27,365 nucleotides of DNA, taken from JBKHHU01 sp046539045 (lineage in GTDB: Bacteria; Planctomycetota; Phycisphaerae; SM23-33). Below are positions 7,386-15,284 of the stretch, piece after piece. Made by a program: the position numbers and the translations under genes. Every line of letters begins with the position of its first letter. Position 1 is the first letter of the stretch. Location of the stretch: positions 1-27,365 of the forward strand of contig JBKHHU010000019.1 in NCBI GenBank assembly GCA_046539045.1, given 5' to 3'. The notes below the pieces were generated by a model, which worked only from the letters and a program-made list of their open reading frames with translations, searched no databases and was not told the DNA's origin.

Positions 7386-7703
7386 TCAGGCTTCGATCCT
7401 GGTGACCTTGACCTGGGTATATTTCTGCCGGTGGCCCTTCTTGACCCGGCTGCCTTTGCGGCGGCGGAACTTGACGTTGTAGACCTTCTCGCCCTTGACG
7501 GTCGCCTTGACGACCTCTGCGGTCACCTTGGCACCGTCCAGAAGCGGCGTGCCGACCTTGATGCCGTCGTCACCGCTGACCAGCAGGACGCGGTCGAAAG
7601 TCAGTTCCTTGGTATCTTCCGGCAGATCCCGGAGATCCACGTTCAGCTCGTCGCCTTCGCAGACGCGAAACTGCTGTCCCGAATCTTCAATAACTGCGTA
7701 CAC
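7386..7703 (-). CDS. rplU: 50S ribosomal protein L21 (bL21), 105 aa
   Basis: bL21 is a large-subunit ribosomal protein that binds 23S rRNA. The N-terminal YAVIEDSGQQFRV, the central VLLVSGDDGIKVGTP and the C-terminal KFRRRKGSRVKKGHRQKYTQVKV signature are all present at normal length. I place the start at a GTG (7701-7703), giving the family-typical MYAVIE, because AAGGAG sits exactly 6 nt before it. A TTG two codons upstream would have no spacing to that SD. A TTGACA/GAAAAT promoter lies upstream. rpmA (bL27), its usual downstream partner, is absent here; the next thing downstream is a terminator-like hairpin and a convergent toxin gene. Confidence 0.96.
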   Translation of the reverse strand: MYAVIEDSGQQFRVCEGDELNVDLRDLPEDTKELTFDRVLLVSGDDGIKVGTPLLDGAKVTAEVVKATVKGEKVYNVKFRRRKGSRVKKGHRQKYTQVKVTRIEA

Positions 7704-7736
7704 GTTCAACTCCTTCGTCCAAAAGGGGAACGAAGC

Positions 7737-7764
7737 ATTTTCAGGATTCTGCCTCGTTTGTCAA
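7737..7764 (-). promoter_or_regulatory. Promoter of rplU
   Basis: On the minus strand a perfect -35 TTGACA (7759-7764), a 16-nt spacer, and -10 GAAAAT (7737-7742, 4/6) precede the GTG start by a short leader. A 7-bp hairpin ATTTCGC/GCGAAAT (7769-7794) just upstream may separate it from the M20 gene. Confidence 0.6.
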
Positions 7765-7819
7765 GCCGATTTCGCGATCCGCCGGCGGCGAAATGCCCCG
7801 GCCCGCCGCTGCGATTCGC

Positions 7820-9193
7820 TCACATCAACTCCGGCAGCGAACACATGAACGCTGCCGACGCCTTCGAGCCCCGGTACAGGCAGTCCAGTGCGAACTTCTC
7901 GTTGGGCGCGTGGATGTTGTCATCCGGCAGCCCGAAGCCCATCAGCACCGCGTCGATGCCCAGCACCCGCTGGATCACCTCCGTTACCGGTACCGACGCG
8001 CCGCAGCGGATCAGCGCCGTCTCCTTTTCAAATGCGTAATCCATCGCCCGCCGACTCGCTTCGATGGCCGGCGATCCGGTCGGGATCATCACCGGCCGGG
8101 CTTCGGCGTTGACCTTCATCTCCACCGTGAAGCCTTCCGGCGTCTGCTCTTCGATGAATGCTCTGACGGACTGGACGATCTTTTCCGGGTCCTGGTTCGG
8201 GACGAGCCGGCAGGAGATCTTCGCGTGGGCCTTGCTGGGGATGATCGTCTTGGATCCCTCTGCCGTGTATCCGCCGACGATCCCGTTGCAGTCCAGCGTC
8301 GGCCGGGCCCAGGATCGCTCGAGAGCCGAATATCCCTTCTCTCCGCCGGTCAACGCGTCCAGACCCATCGACGCAGCATACTCGGATTCATCGAACGGGA
8401 GCGATTCCCACGTCGCCCGCTCCTCGGCGGTCAGCGGGATCACGTCGTCATAGAAGCCCGGCAGCATGATCCTGCCGTTTTCATCGTGCATGGCTGCGAT
8501 CATCTTCGCCAGTGCGTTGATCGGGTTGCCGACCGCTCCGCCGTTCAGGCCGGAATGAAGATCCTGGTTCGGTCCGGTCAGGGTGAGCTCGAAATATGTC
8601 AGCCCGCGGAGGCTGTAGATGATGCTGGGCACGTCGGCGGCGAAAAACTGCGAATCGCTGATGACGCAGTAATCCGCTTTCAAGCGATCCTTGTGTTTGG
8701 TCAGGAAGGCCTCAGCGCAGGGCGAGCCGATTTCCTCTTCTCCCTCGAAGAACAGCTTGATGTTCACCGGCAGGCCGACCGTGTTCCGCAAGGCGTCGAT
8801 GGCCATCAGGTGCGTCCAGAGCTGGCCCTTGTTGTCCTCGGCGCCGCGGGCGTACAGGTTCCCGTCGCGGACCTCTGCCTGGAACGGACCGGACTCCCAC
8901 AACTCCAGCGGCTCGGGCGGCTGGACGTCGTAATGGCCGTAGACCAGGATCGTCGGGAGCTTCTCATCGACGATCAACTCCCCGAGTACCGCCGGTTTGG
9001 TGTCCGTCGGCACGACCTCCGCGTCGAAGCCGAGTTGTCCGGCGTGCTCAGCCAGCCACCGGGCGCACTGCTCGCACGGGTCCGGCTCTGCCGTCACGTT
9101 GGCAACGCTCGGGAACGCCAGGAACTCCTTGAGTTTCTCCAGGTGCTCCTGGCGGTGGGCATCGAGGTAGGCGGTTACGGATTCGGGTAGCAT
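7820..9193 (-). CDS. M20 family metallopeptidase (dipeptidase, CNDP/DapE-like), 457 aa
   Basis: Di-zinc exopeptidase that cleaves dipeptides or N-acyl amino acids. The M20 signatures are complete: HYDVQPPEP (His87 ligand, Asp89), GAEDNKGQ (Asp120 bridging ligand), EGEEEIGSP (catalytic Glu153, ligand Glu154), VISDSQ (Asp180), and DDNIHAPNE near the end (His428). The dimerisation domain is inserted after about residue 200 (LTLTGPNQDLHSGLNGG). Length and layout fit the M20 dipeptidase group; no signal peptide is present, so it is cytoplasmic. The start at 9193 has AGGAG 5 nt upstream. An in-frame ATG at 9214 overlaps the preceding gene's stop (ATGA) and is an alternative that would add seven residues. 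It is the last gene of a run starting with the amidohydrolase at 11109. Confidence 0.94.
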   Translation of the reverse strand: MLPESVTAYLDAHRQEHLEKLKEFLAFPSVANVTAEPDPCEQCARWLAEHAGQLGFDAEVVPTDTKPAVLGELIVDEKLPTILVYGHYDVQPPEPLELWESGPFQAEVRDGNLYARGAEDNKGQLWTHLMAIDALRNTVGLPVNIKLFFEGEEEIGSPCAEAFLTKHKDRLKADYCVISDSQFFAADVPSIIYSLRGLTYFELTLTGPNQDLHSGLNGGAVGNPINALAKMIAAMHDENGRIMLPGFYDDVIPLTAEERATWESLPFDESEYAASMGLDALTGGEKGYSALERSWARPTLDCNGIVGGYTAEGSKTIIPSKAHAKISCRLVPNQDPEKIVQSVRAFIEEQTPEGFTVEMKVNAEARPVMIPTGSPAIEASRRAMDYAFEKETALIRCGASVPVTEVIQRVLGIDAVLMGFGLPDDNIHAPNEKFALDCLYRGSKASAAFMCSLPELM

Positions 9194-9210
9194 GTCAACT
9201 CCTGGGGTAT

Positions 9211-9807
9211 TCATGAACGCTTCCAGAACTGCCACCAGCGCTTACGCCTGGCGGCGGGAGCGTCGATCTTAAGCCGGGCGGCCATGTAGTCCAGTGCAGG
9301 CAGTCTGTCCTTCATTGCCTCCAGGTGCTTGCGGGAGAACTTCTCGGGGAACTGGCGGAAGTTCCTGCGCTCCTGCTCGGTGAAGAAAGCGTCGGCCGGG
9401 GGCAAATCTTCCCCGCCGTAGAACTTCAAGGCTTCCTCCAGGCACTGTGCGGCGAGGTAGCCGGCCCGGCGGACGTCGGACTTGTTGCTGCTGCCGGCGG
9501 AGCGTTCGACGTACATGTAAAACAGCCCCAGCCACTGGGCGACATCGATGATGCGGCTGGGCGTGTCGGTCGGGTTGACCGGTTCGGGCAGGCCGCCCAT
9601 CTGCGGCGTCGGGCCGGGGCAACGGAACGTCAGATCCAGCGGATGATCGCACTCATCGCACCGCCCGGTCAGGTGGAGCGTCTGGTCGGCTTCGTCGTAG
9701 TGTTCTTCGGTGATCACCCACGGCCCCTGGCCGCACTCGGGGCAGGGGGTGACCTTCAGATAGAATTCGGTCTCGGCCCTGGAATGTGCCTCGAGAGGTT
9801 CCGACAT
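9211..9807 (-). CDS. Zinc-ribbon hypothetical protein, 198 aa
   Basis: I do not recognise a named family. The N-terminal 60 residues carry two CxxC pairs (Cys22/Cys25 in PCPECG and Cys50/Cys53 in RCDEC), typical of a structural zinc ribbon. The middle (about 80-160) is predicted helical, with SRIIDVAQWLGLFYMYVE and GYLAAQCLEEALKFY. The C-terminus is basic and tryptophan-rich (RRKRWWQFWKRS), possibly membrane- or nucleic-acid-associated. The ATG at 9807 has GGGGAG (9813-9818) 5 nt upstream; the GTG two codons earlier is too close to that SD. It sits 24 nt after the lipoprotein gene and 17 nt before the main M20 start, so all are probably cotranscribed. Function unknown. Confidence 0.8.
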   Translation of the reverse strand: MSEPLEAHSRAETEFYLKVTPCPECGQGPWVITEEHYDEADQTLHLTGRCDECDHPLDLTFRCPGPTPQMGGLPEPVNPTDTPSRIIDVAQWLGLFYMYVERSAGSSNKSDVRRAGYLAAQCLEEALKFYGGEDLPPADAFFTEQERRNFRQFPEKFSRKHLEAMKDRLPALDYMAARLKIDAPAARRKRWWQFWKRS

Positions 9808-9831
9808 CGCCACTCCCCGTCAAGCCGCGGT

Positions 9832-10167
9832 CTACATTTCTGCTTCGTCATCGGGCTCTGCCGGCGTGTCGGTGTCGGTATCTTCGTCCGTCATCCCGCC
9901 GTCGTCCGGTTCGGTATCGTCGACCGGCGTCGTCTCATCGTTGACGTCCAGATCCGAACCGCCGTAAGAGCGGTTCTCCGCGGCGCGGGAGAGCTTCGTC
10001 TGATCCATGGCCACGGCAGGGTCCACGTTCGTCAGCACAGGCGGGGCCACCCCGTCGATCGACGCGTCGTACACCGGATCGTCGTAGTAGTTTTCGGTAT
10101 CGGGCTCCTCACAGGCGACGACCAGGCACAGTGCGGAAACAAGCAGGAAAGCGGCGAGTCGTTTCAT
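9832..10167 (-). CDS. Small acidic lipoprotein, 111 aa
   Basis: MKRLAAFLLVSALCLVVAC is a lipoprotein signal peptide with lipobox VVAC and lipidated Cys19. The mature part is low-complexity and very acidic, rich in Asp, Glu, Thr and Pro (repeated TD/ED/DD near the C-terminus), with no recognisable domain, so it is probably a disordered surface or periplasmic lipoprotein. AAAGGAG lies 7 nt before the ATG. It is 39 nt downstream of the amidohydrolase gene and 24 nt upstream of the zinc-ribbon gene. Function unknown. Confidence 0.82.
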   Translation of the reverse strand: MKRLAAFLLVSALCLVVACEEPDTENYYDDPVYDASIDGVAPPVLTNVDPAVAMDQTKLSRAAENRSYGGSDLDVNDETTPVDDTEPDDGGMTDEDTDTDTPAEPDDEAEM

Positions 10168-10206
10168 GGTACCACTCCTTTACTAGCCGGGCCGATAGCC
10201 CGATGG

Positions 10207-11109
10207 TCAGTTGATCTCTTCCTGAAGCTCTTCGTCTTCGTCGGTCAACAGGGCGTCGGCTTCTCCGGGTTTCATGATCCCCAGCGACTCCAGGCTGTTC
10301 CGCTCGATCATCGTACGCAGGATTTCCCGGGGCACCGAAGGCAGATTGGTGCCTTGGGTTACTTCGTGCAGGCGGTACACGCTTTTGATCGCATCGGCGG
10401 CGGTCAGGTACGGGAAATCGCTGCCGAACAGGACCTTTTCCATCACGTTGAACTGATGGGCCAAAACCAGCGAATTGTATGCCTGCCAAGGCCTTCGGAT
10501 GAGCCCGGCGATGTCGGCAAATACCCGTTCGTGCTTGCCGATCAGGGCAATGCCCTCCTCGATCCACGGATGACCGAGGGCGGAAATGACAATGGTCAAT
10601 TGCGGAAAATCCCGTGCGATCTCGTCCAGCAGCAGCGGTCTGCCGAACTCGGCTGAGCCTTTCGGAGCGAAATGCGTGCCCTGGTGGATGAAGACCGGCA
10701 CACCGCGCTGCTCGGCCAGTTCGTAGAGCTTCAAGGCGCTGCTGTTGGCCGGGTGGAAGTTCTGGCTGGAGGGGCTGACGGTCAGTCCGCGAAACTCCGG
10801 ACGATCCAGCAGTTCCGCGGCCCGGTCGACCTCGCTTTCCCGCGCCGGATCGACCGCGGCCACCCCGATCATCTTCTGCGGGTGGTTGGCGACGTAATCG
10901 GCAATGAAATCGTTCGGGATTTCCGCTCCGAGGTAGTCGCTGACGTACCCGAAGACCAGGGCCTTGTTCACGCATTCGGAGGCTTTGGCGTGCTCTGCGG
11001 GGTTGGCGGTGACTTCCTCCCGTCCGCTCTGCCTGCGAAGGTAGGCGCGGGCATCGGACCCCAATTGATCTACGCTCGACCAGATATGAGTGTTGCAGTC
11101 AATAATCAT
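10207..11109 (-). CDS. Amidohydrolase family 2 (ACMSD-like TIM barrel) protein, 300 aa
   Basis: Metal-dependent TIM-barrel hydrolase or decarboxylase of the amidohydrolase-related (PF04909-type) family. The expected metal residues are seen at His142 (FIHQGTH), His180 (ALGHPW) and Asp231 (LFGSDFPY). The first-strand motif that is normally HxH reads N-T-H (IIDCNTHIW, Asn6 and His8), so one canonical ligand is replaced. The C-terminus is acidic (TDEDEELQEEIN). The ATG at 11109 is where the family begins; its SD is weak (AGAGAA). A strong promoter lies 50-78 nt upstream. It is probably the first gene of a four-gene run with a lipoprotein, a zinc-ribbon protein and an M20 peptidase. Substrate unknown. 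Confidence 0.85.
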   Translation of the reverse strand: MIIDCNTHIWSSVDQLGSDARAYLRRQSGREEVTANPAEHAKASECVNKALVFGYVSDYLGAEIPNDFIADYVANHPQKMIGVAAVDPARESEVDRAAELLDRPEFRGLTVSPSSQNFHPANSSALKLYELAEQRGVPVFIHQGTHFAPKGSAEFGRPLLLDEIARDFPQLTIVISALGHPWIEEGIALIGKHERVFADIAGLIRRPWQAYNSLVLAHQFNVMEKVLFGSDFPYLTAADAIKSVYRLHEVTQGTNLPSVPREILRTMIERNSLESLGIMKPGEADALLTDEDEELQEEIN

Positions 11110-11158
11110 GCGTTCTCTGAACCTTGCTGCGGTAACGTATGCTCCATCAACAAGCCCT

Positions 11159-11187
11159 ATTCTATGGATGAGCCCTGGAGTTGGCAA
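11159..11187 (-). promoter_or_regulatory. Promoter of the amidohydrolase gene cluster
   Basis: On the minus strand: -35 TTGCCA (11182-11187, 5/6), a 17-nt spacer, and -10 TAGAAT (11159-11164, 5/6). Predicted leader of about 40 nt to the ATG at 11109. Confidence 0.6.
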
Positions 11188-11232
11188 GCGGACCGGATGC
11201 GGTGTGCGACAAATCCCTTCGGCGATAGCCCC

Positions 11233-12051
11233 TCAGCGTCCGGCGCTGTGAATGACTCGCCGCAGAAAATCCGCGTAGGCGGGGAAAATCTCCTCCGGTT
11301 CGGCAATGTCCGGGTGCCACACCTTTTCCCATTCCAGCGTCAGATAGCCTTCGTACCCGCTGCCGCGCAACAGGCCGATCAACTGGGCCAGCGGAACGTC
11401 GCCCTCCGTGGGGCCGACCAGGTGGTTTTTCCCGTTCTCGTCGGTTTTGCTGTTCTTCACGTGACAGTACTGCGTGAATTTCCCGATATTGTGGAAGGTC
11501 GTCGACGGGCTCTCCCCGGCCTGCTGGTAGGGATGATGCAAATCCCAGATGATGCAGACGTTGGCCGAGCCGACCCGGTCGAACACCTTCGCCAGGTGCG
11601 AGCTGTCGACCCAGTCGTCGTGCGTTTCCACGCCGATGGTGACCCCCCGCGCCACGCGTGCCATCTCCTCCAGCGTCTCTGCTGCGGTGGTGACCGCCGC
11701 CTCCGGGTCGGCCCCCTTGGTCGCCCCGCCGAAGACACGCATCATCGGCGTGCCGAAATTCCGGCAAACCTCCGCGTACTTCTTGACCTCCTGGATGCTC
11801 GCCTTGCGCGATTTGGCATCCGGGTTGAACATCCTGGCTCCCGTGGAGAAGCAGGGGATCTCCAATCCCGCCGCCTGGAATCGCACGAGCGTCTCCTGGG
11901 CTCTGTCGGTGAACTCCGGAAGCTTGGTGATGTTCATCTCGCCCTGCAGGCCGCGAAAATCCACACCGTCGTACCCGTACTCGCGGGCCGCGGCGATGAT
12001 GGTATCCAGATCCCACTGGGGGCATCCGAGTGTCGAGAAAGCGATCTTCAT
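11233..12051 (-). CDS. Sugar phosphate isomerase/epimerase-like TIM barrel protein, 272 aa
   Basis: AP endonuclease 2/xylose-isomerase-like TIM-barrel superfamily, which includes sugar epimerases, isomerases and inosose dehydratases. The opening KIAFSTLGCPQWDLDTIIAAA is typical. Metal-site residues sit at the barrel ends: Glu142 (GVETHDDW), Asp170 (IIWDLHHP), His197 (YCHVKNSK) and Glu240 (YLTLEWEK). No signal peptide is present. AAGGAAG lies 5 nt before the ATG. It follows xseB by 92 nt and precedes the amidohydrolase by 123 nt, with a promoter in that gap, so it is likely a separate unit or the tail of the xse cluster. The substrate cannot be assigned from sequence; a role in sugar or inositol catabolism is an inference from the family. 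Confidence 0.88.
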   Translation of the reverse strand: MKIAFSTLGCPQWDLDTIIAAAREYGYDGVDFRGLQGEMNITKLPEFTDRAQETLVRFQAAGLEIPCFSTGARMFNPDAKSRKASIQEVKKYAEVCRNFGTPMMRVFGGATKGADPEAAVTTAAETLEEMARVARGVTIGVETHDDWVDSSHLAKVFDRVGSANVCIIWDLHHPYQQAGESPSTTFHNIGKFTQYCHVKNSKTDENGKNHLVGPTEGDVPLAQLIGLLRGSGYEGYLTLEWEKVWHPDIAEPEEIFPAYADFLRRVIHSAGR

Positions 12052-12143
12052 GTCGTCTTCCTTGCTTGAGTTGCGTCCCGTCGCAGCAGCGCCTCCTGTA
12101 ACTCTTACCGTAGCGTTTGCTGCCCGGCTGGTTCGGTGGTATC

Positions 12144-12419
12144 TTACCCGTCCTGCTGGGGAAGTTCACCCGTCGGTTCCAGTTGGTCATCCTCGCCTTT
12201 GGACAGGAGCTGAATCTTCTTCTCTGCCGATTCGAGTATCACCCGGCACTGCTTGATGAGCCTGGTTCCCTCGGAATACTTCTCGATGGACTCCTCGAGC
12301 GAGGCCTTCCCGCCTTCGATCTCGGCCACGATGATCTCGAGTTTCTCCAGGGCCTGCTCGAATGTCAGCTTCTTTTCCTGCGGCTCCTGGGAAGTTTCGT
12401 TCGGTGCGTTGTCCGTCAT
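12144..12419 (-). CDS. xseB: Exodeoxyribonuclease VII small subunit, 91 aa
   Basis: Small subunit that wraps the large subunit to give the single-strand-specific exonuclease VII complex. Core motif: LTFEQALEKLEIIVAEIEGG followed by LEESIEKYSEGTRLIKQCRVILESAEKKI, an all-helical hairpin at the usual length. Both tails are acidic. It lies 18 nt after xseA on the same strand, and its SD GAGG (12431-12434) is located just beyond the xseA stop with a longish 11-nt spacing, so translation may depend on coupling. The xseA-xseB order ensures co-production of the complex. Confidence 0.95.
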   Translation of the reverse strand: MTDNAPNETSQEPQEKKLTFEQALEKLEIIVAEIEGGKASLEESIEKYSEGTRLIKQCRVILESAEKKIQLLSKGEDDQLEPTGELPQQDG

Positions 12420-12437
12420 GGGTGGCGATTCCTCTGA

Positions 12438-14045
12438 TTAAAACAGCGTAGGATGATCCTCATCCGGTGTCGGTGGTTTCTTCTTCGATGTCTTCCGCGG
12501 CTTGACCGGGAGCGGGGCTTTGTCGCCGGAGACCACGCTGCGGATCTTCCCGTCGACCAGTTCGGTCTCCAGCGGGTCGCCCGCTGCGGATGCGTGGGCG
12601 GAACGGAGAATTTTCCCGTCCGCATCTCGGGTGACGCTGTATCCGCGCTTAAGTACGTTTCGGTAGCTCATTGCCTCCAACTGCCGATGCAGTGAGGCGA
12701 GCTTCTGCTTCTCAAGCTTGAGTCGCCCGCCGGGATGCACCGCCCCGAGACGGGCCGACAGGGCGGACAGACGATCCCCCGCCTGCTTGCTCCTGCCGCC
12801 CAGCGCCCAGCGAAGGCGGTACGCCAGGTCCCGCAGCCGTCCGACTGCGCGGTCGTGAAGCCTCGCCGGATGCAGCGCCGCCAGCCTTCCGGCAGGCTCA
12901 CCCAGTCGTTGCCGATGGCGGGACACGTTTTCCCGCACGGCGGAGACCAGACGCTGTGCGTTCTCATCGAGCCGTTGCTGGGCCGATCGCAGGCGGTGGG
13001 CCGGGTCGCGGAAGACCACGCTGCGGGCGATCCCGTCGACCTGGGCGGCACACATGTCCAGTATCGCCCGGACGCGACGCGTCAGCCTGTCGTCCAGCGA
13101 ACGGACGGCCGCGGCGACGTCCGCCCGGTTCGGCACCGCAATTTCTGCCGCTGCCGTGGGCGTGGCTGCTCGAACGTCGGCAACCAGGTCGCTGATCGTT
13201 ACGTCCACCTCGTGCCCGACACCGGAGATGATCGGCACCCGTGCCCGATGGATCGCCCGGGCGACCACTTCCTCGTTGAACGCCCAGAGATCTTCCAGGC
13301 TTCCGCCGCCTCTTCCGATGATGAGCGTTTCGATACCGAGCCGCCCGGCATTGAGGTCCGTCAGGCGGATCGCCTCGGCGATCTGCTCCGCCGACCCGGG
13401 GCCCTGCACCAGGGCGGGGTGGAGATACACCTGCACGCCGGGCCAGCGTCGCTTGATGGTGCGGCGGATGTCCCGGATAGCTGCCCCGGTAGGGCTGGTG
13501 ATTACGCCGATGGTTTTCGGGAAGCGGGGGATGGGCTTCTTGAGCGACGGATCGAACAGGCCTTCCTTCTCGAGCTTCTCCCGAAGCTGCCGGAACGCCA
13601 GTTCCAGGACCCCCGCGCCCTTCGGCGTCATCTGCTCGACGTACAACTGCAGCTGGCCGCGGACATCGTAGACGTCCACGCGACCCTGCACGATCACCTC
13701 CAACCCGTTCTCCGGGCGGAATTTCAGCTTCGATGCGGCGAAGCGGAACATGGCTGCGTCGATGGCGGAATCGGCGTCCTTGAGGCGGAAATACATGTGC
13801 CCGCTGGTGTGCCGCTTGAAGTTGCTGATCTCGCCGACGATGGCCATTCGCTCCGGGAGCCCGTCGGCAAGGGCAGCTTTGATCTGACCGATGAGCACCG
13901 AGACGGTGATCGGCTTCCTGCCGCTCTGCGCGGAGTCTCCCTTCGGGTCGGTGAACTCGGAGGTGACGTCCTTGCCCACGTCGGGACCCTTGCGCGGGCC
14001 CTTGGCCCGGTCCGGATTGAAGAAATCGAATGCTTTGCCGGCCAT
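12438..14045 (-). CDS. xseA: Exodeoxyribonuclease VII large subunit, 535 aa
   Basis: Catalytic subunit of exonuclease VII. After an unusual charged extension of about 45 residues (FFNPDRAKGPRKGPDVGK..., uncertain role), the OB-fold domain starts at ITVSVLIGQIKAAL and contains IVGEISNFKRHTSGHMYFRLKD. The catalytic domain follows: KTIGVITSPTGAAIRDI, IIGRGGGSLEDLWAFNEE, ISGVGHEVDVTISDLVAD and R..TPTAAAE. Next come a long Arg-rich helical region and the closing RGYSVTRDADGKI. The overall length is above the usual 400-460 aa because of the N-terminal extension, a long helical region and a Lys/Pro-rich tail. No SD precedes either ATG (14045 or 14054). I chose 14045 because a TACAAT -10 word ends 7 nt before it, which would fit a leaderless message. 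The glycosyltransferase gene lies 66 nt upstream. Confidence 0.95.
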   Translation of the reverse strand: MAGKAFDFFNPDRAKGPRKGPDVGKDVTSEFTDPKGDSAQSGRKPITVSVLIGQIKAALADGLPERMAIVGEISNFKRHTSGHMYFRLKDADSAIDAAMFRFAASKLKFRPENGLEVIVQGRVDVYDVRGQLQLYVEQMTPKGAGVLELAFRQLREKLEKEGLFDPSLKKPIPRFPKTIGVITSPTGAAIRDIRRTIKRRWPGVQVYLHPALVQGPGSAEQIAEAIRLTDLNAGRLGIETLIIGRGGGSLEDLWAFNEEVVARAIHRARVPIISGVGHEVDVTISDLVADVRAATPTAAAEIAVPNRADVAAAVRSLDDRLTRRVRAILDMCAAQVDGIARSVVFRDPAHRLRSAQQRLDENAQRLVSAVRENVSRHRQRLGEPAGRLAALHPARLHDRAVGRLRDLAYRLRWALGGRSKQAGDRLSALSARLGAVHPGGRLKLEKQKLASLHRQLEAMSYRNVLKRGYSVTRDADGKILRSAHASAAGDPLETELVDGKIRSVVSGDKAPLPVKPRKTSKKKPPTPDEDHPTLF

Positions 14046-14052
14046 CGTCGGC

Positions 14053-14058
14053 ATTGTA
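14053..14058 (-). promoter_or_regulatory. Candidate -10 element for xseA, possibly giving a leaderless mRNA
   Basis: On the minus strand GGTACAAT is followed by 7 nt and then the ATG at 14045, so transcription could start on the A of the start codon. The -35 is poor (GTGCAA at 17 nt). It also overlaps an alternative ATG at 14054. Confidence 0.3.
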
Positions 14059-14111
14059 CCGACAGACCCGCCGGATTGCACGCAATGGAACGTCAGGCTG
14101 TGGGACGCAGG

Positions 14112-15230
14112 CTATCGCGCCGCGGCGGGGGATTCCCGGTCCGGCTCGGACGAGGCGGTCAAGTCGTCGATGGCGGATTCCATCGCCTCCAGCGTTTCGC
14201 CCAGGCCGTCTCTGCGGTGGTCGTCGATGCCCTCGCCCAGCTCGTCGACGCGACTCCAGAAATCCTCCAGAACACTGTAGTTGAACTTCTTGTGACTGGT
14301 CTGGACGCCGATGTGCCACCGCTGGACGGTCTTGGCGTTGAGACGCTGCTCCAGGGATTCCTCGGGGACCAGCAGCATGGGCTTGCCGAAGTGGATCGCC
14401 TCGGAAATGAGCTGATTGCCCGCCGTGGCGAAAACCGCCCGACAGCCGGCCAGGTCGCGAAGGAACGGCTCGTTACCGAACGGCCGGTACTGGATGTTCC
14501 CGTCCTGCCGGTCTTTCCCGAGTCCGTACATCTTCACCGGCACGTCAAGTTGCTGCAGGGCCTGCTCGATCTCCGGCGTGTAGTTCTCCGAAGCGTTCGA
14601 AAAGTAGGTCAGCAGGTAGTCTCCGCCGGCCGGTTCGGTCTGGCGGACCCGTTCCCGCAGGATCGGACCGACGACGGTCACGCCGTCGCGTTTGGGCGCC
14701 CCGTCATAGAACGCTGCGGCGATGATCCGTTCCGGCTTGCCGATGAGCATGCGGTACACCCGCGACTCCAGCCAGCAGGTGATCCGGTCCAGCAGCGACA
14801 TCCTGAACCGGCAGAACGCCATCACGCCGTAGTGATCGAAGCTGATCCGCGGGATCTTCAGCACGTGGGCCACGTGGTGGGTCCAGCCCTCGGAATCCGA
14901 GATGACCACGTCCGGCTGGTACTCGTTCATGATCGAGCAGACCATCTGGAAGATCGGCCCGCGCATCAGCATGTCCTGCAGGCCGGGGGTGTTCCGCTTG
15001 AGCGTCAGGTAGGCGCTGCGGCGTTTTTTGTCATTGTTGTAGTACCGCAGCACGGGGATGCGGGTCACGTCGTAGCGGTCCCGGAGTTGGTCGAACGCGT
15101 CGTCTCCGGCGAGGATGCGCACATCGTAGCGTTCGGTCAGATGCGGCAGCACCGCCAGGGCCCGGGCGGCGTGGCCTCTGCCGTACCCGTGCACTCCGTA
15201 GATGATGCGTCTTGTGGGTTTCTGCTCCAT
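14112..15230 (-). CDS. MJ1255/VC2487-type glycosyltransferase family protein, 372 aa
   Basis: GT-B fold protein of the family annotated 'glycosyltransferase family protein' (COG0707-like, MurG-related). N-terminal glycine loop: YGVHGYGRGHAARALA (residues 11-26). The C-terminal nucleotide-sugar site shows ATAGNQLISEAIHFGKPML followed by PEESLEQRLNA, the equivalent of the MurG 'GG...SE.....P....P......Q..NA' site. No signal peptide or transmembrane segment is seen, so it is cytoplasmic or peripheral. It probably transfers sugar to a cell-envelope acceptor; the substrate is unknown. No clear SD. It follows the FAD-oxidoreductase gene by 54 nt and precedes xseA by 66 nt; whether these form one transcript is unclear. 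Confidence 0.85.
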   Translation of the reverse strand: MEQKPTRRIIYGVHGYGRGHAARALAVLPHLTERYDVRILAGDDAFDQLRDRYDVTRIPVLRYYNNDKKRRSAYLTLKRNTPGLQDMLMRGPIFQMVCSIMNEYQPDVVISDSEGWTHHVAHVLKIPRISFDHYGVMAFCRFRMSLLDRITCWLESRVYRMLIGKPERIIAAAFYDGAPKRDGVTVVGPILRERVRQTEPAGGDYLLTYFSNASENYTPEIEQALQQLDVPVKMYGLGKDRQDGNIQYRPFGNEPFLRDLAGCRAVFATAGNQLISEAIHFGKPMLLVPEESLEQRLNAKTVQRWHIGVQTSHKKFNYSVLEDFWSRVDELGEGIDDHRRDGLGETLEAMESAIDDLTASSEPDRESPAAAR

Positions 15231-15284
15231 GGAGCAAGTATCCCCGCAAAGTATGCAGATTGTTTTAGTGCGGCGCTACCGGCC

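Noticed and set aside
7793..9190. 465-codon open frame on the plus strand opposite the M20 peptidase gene
   Set aside because: The minus-strand frame has all M20 active-site motifs; the plus-strand product has none.
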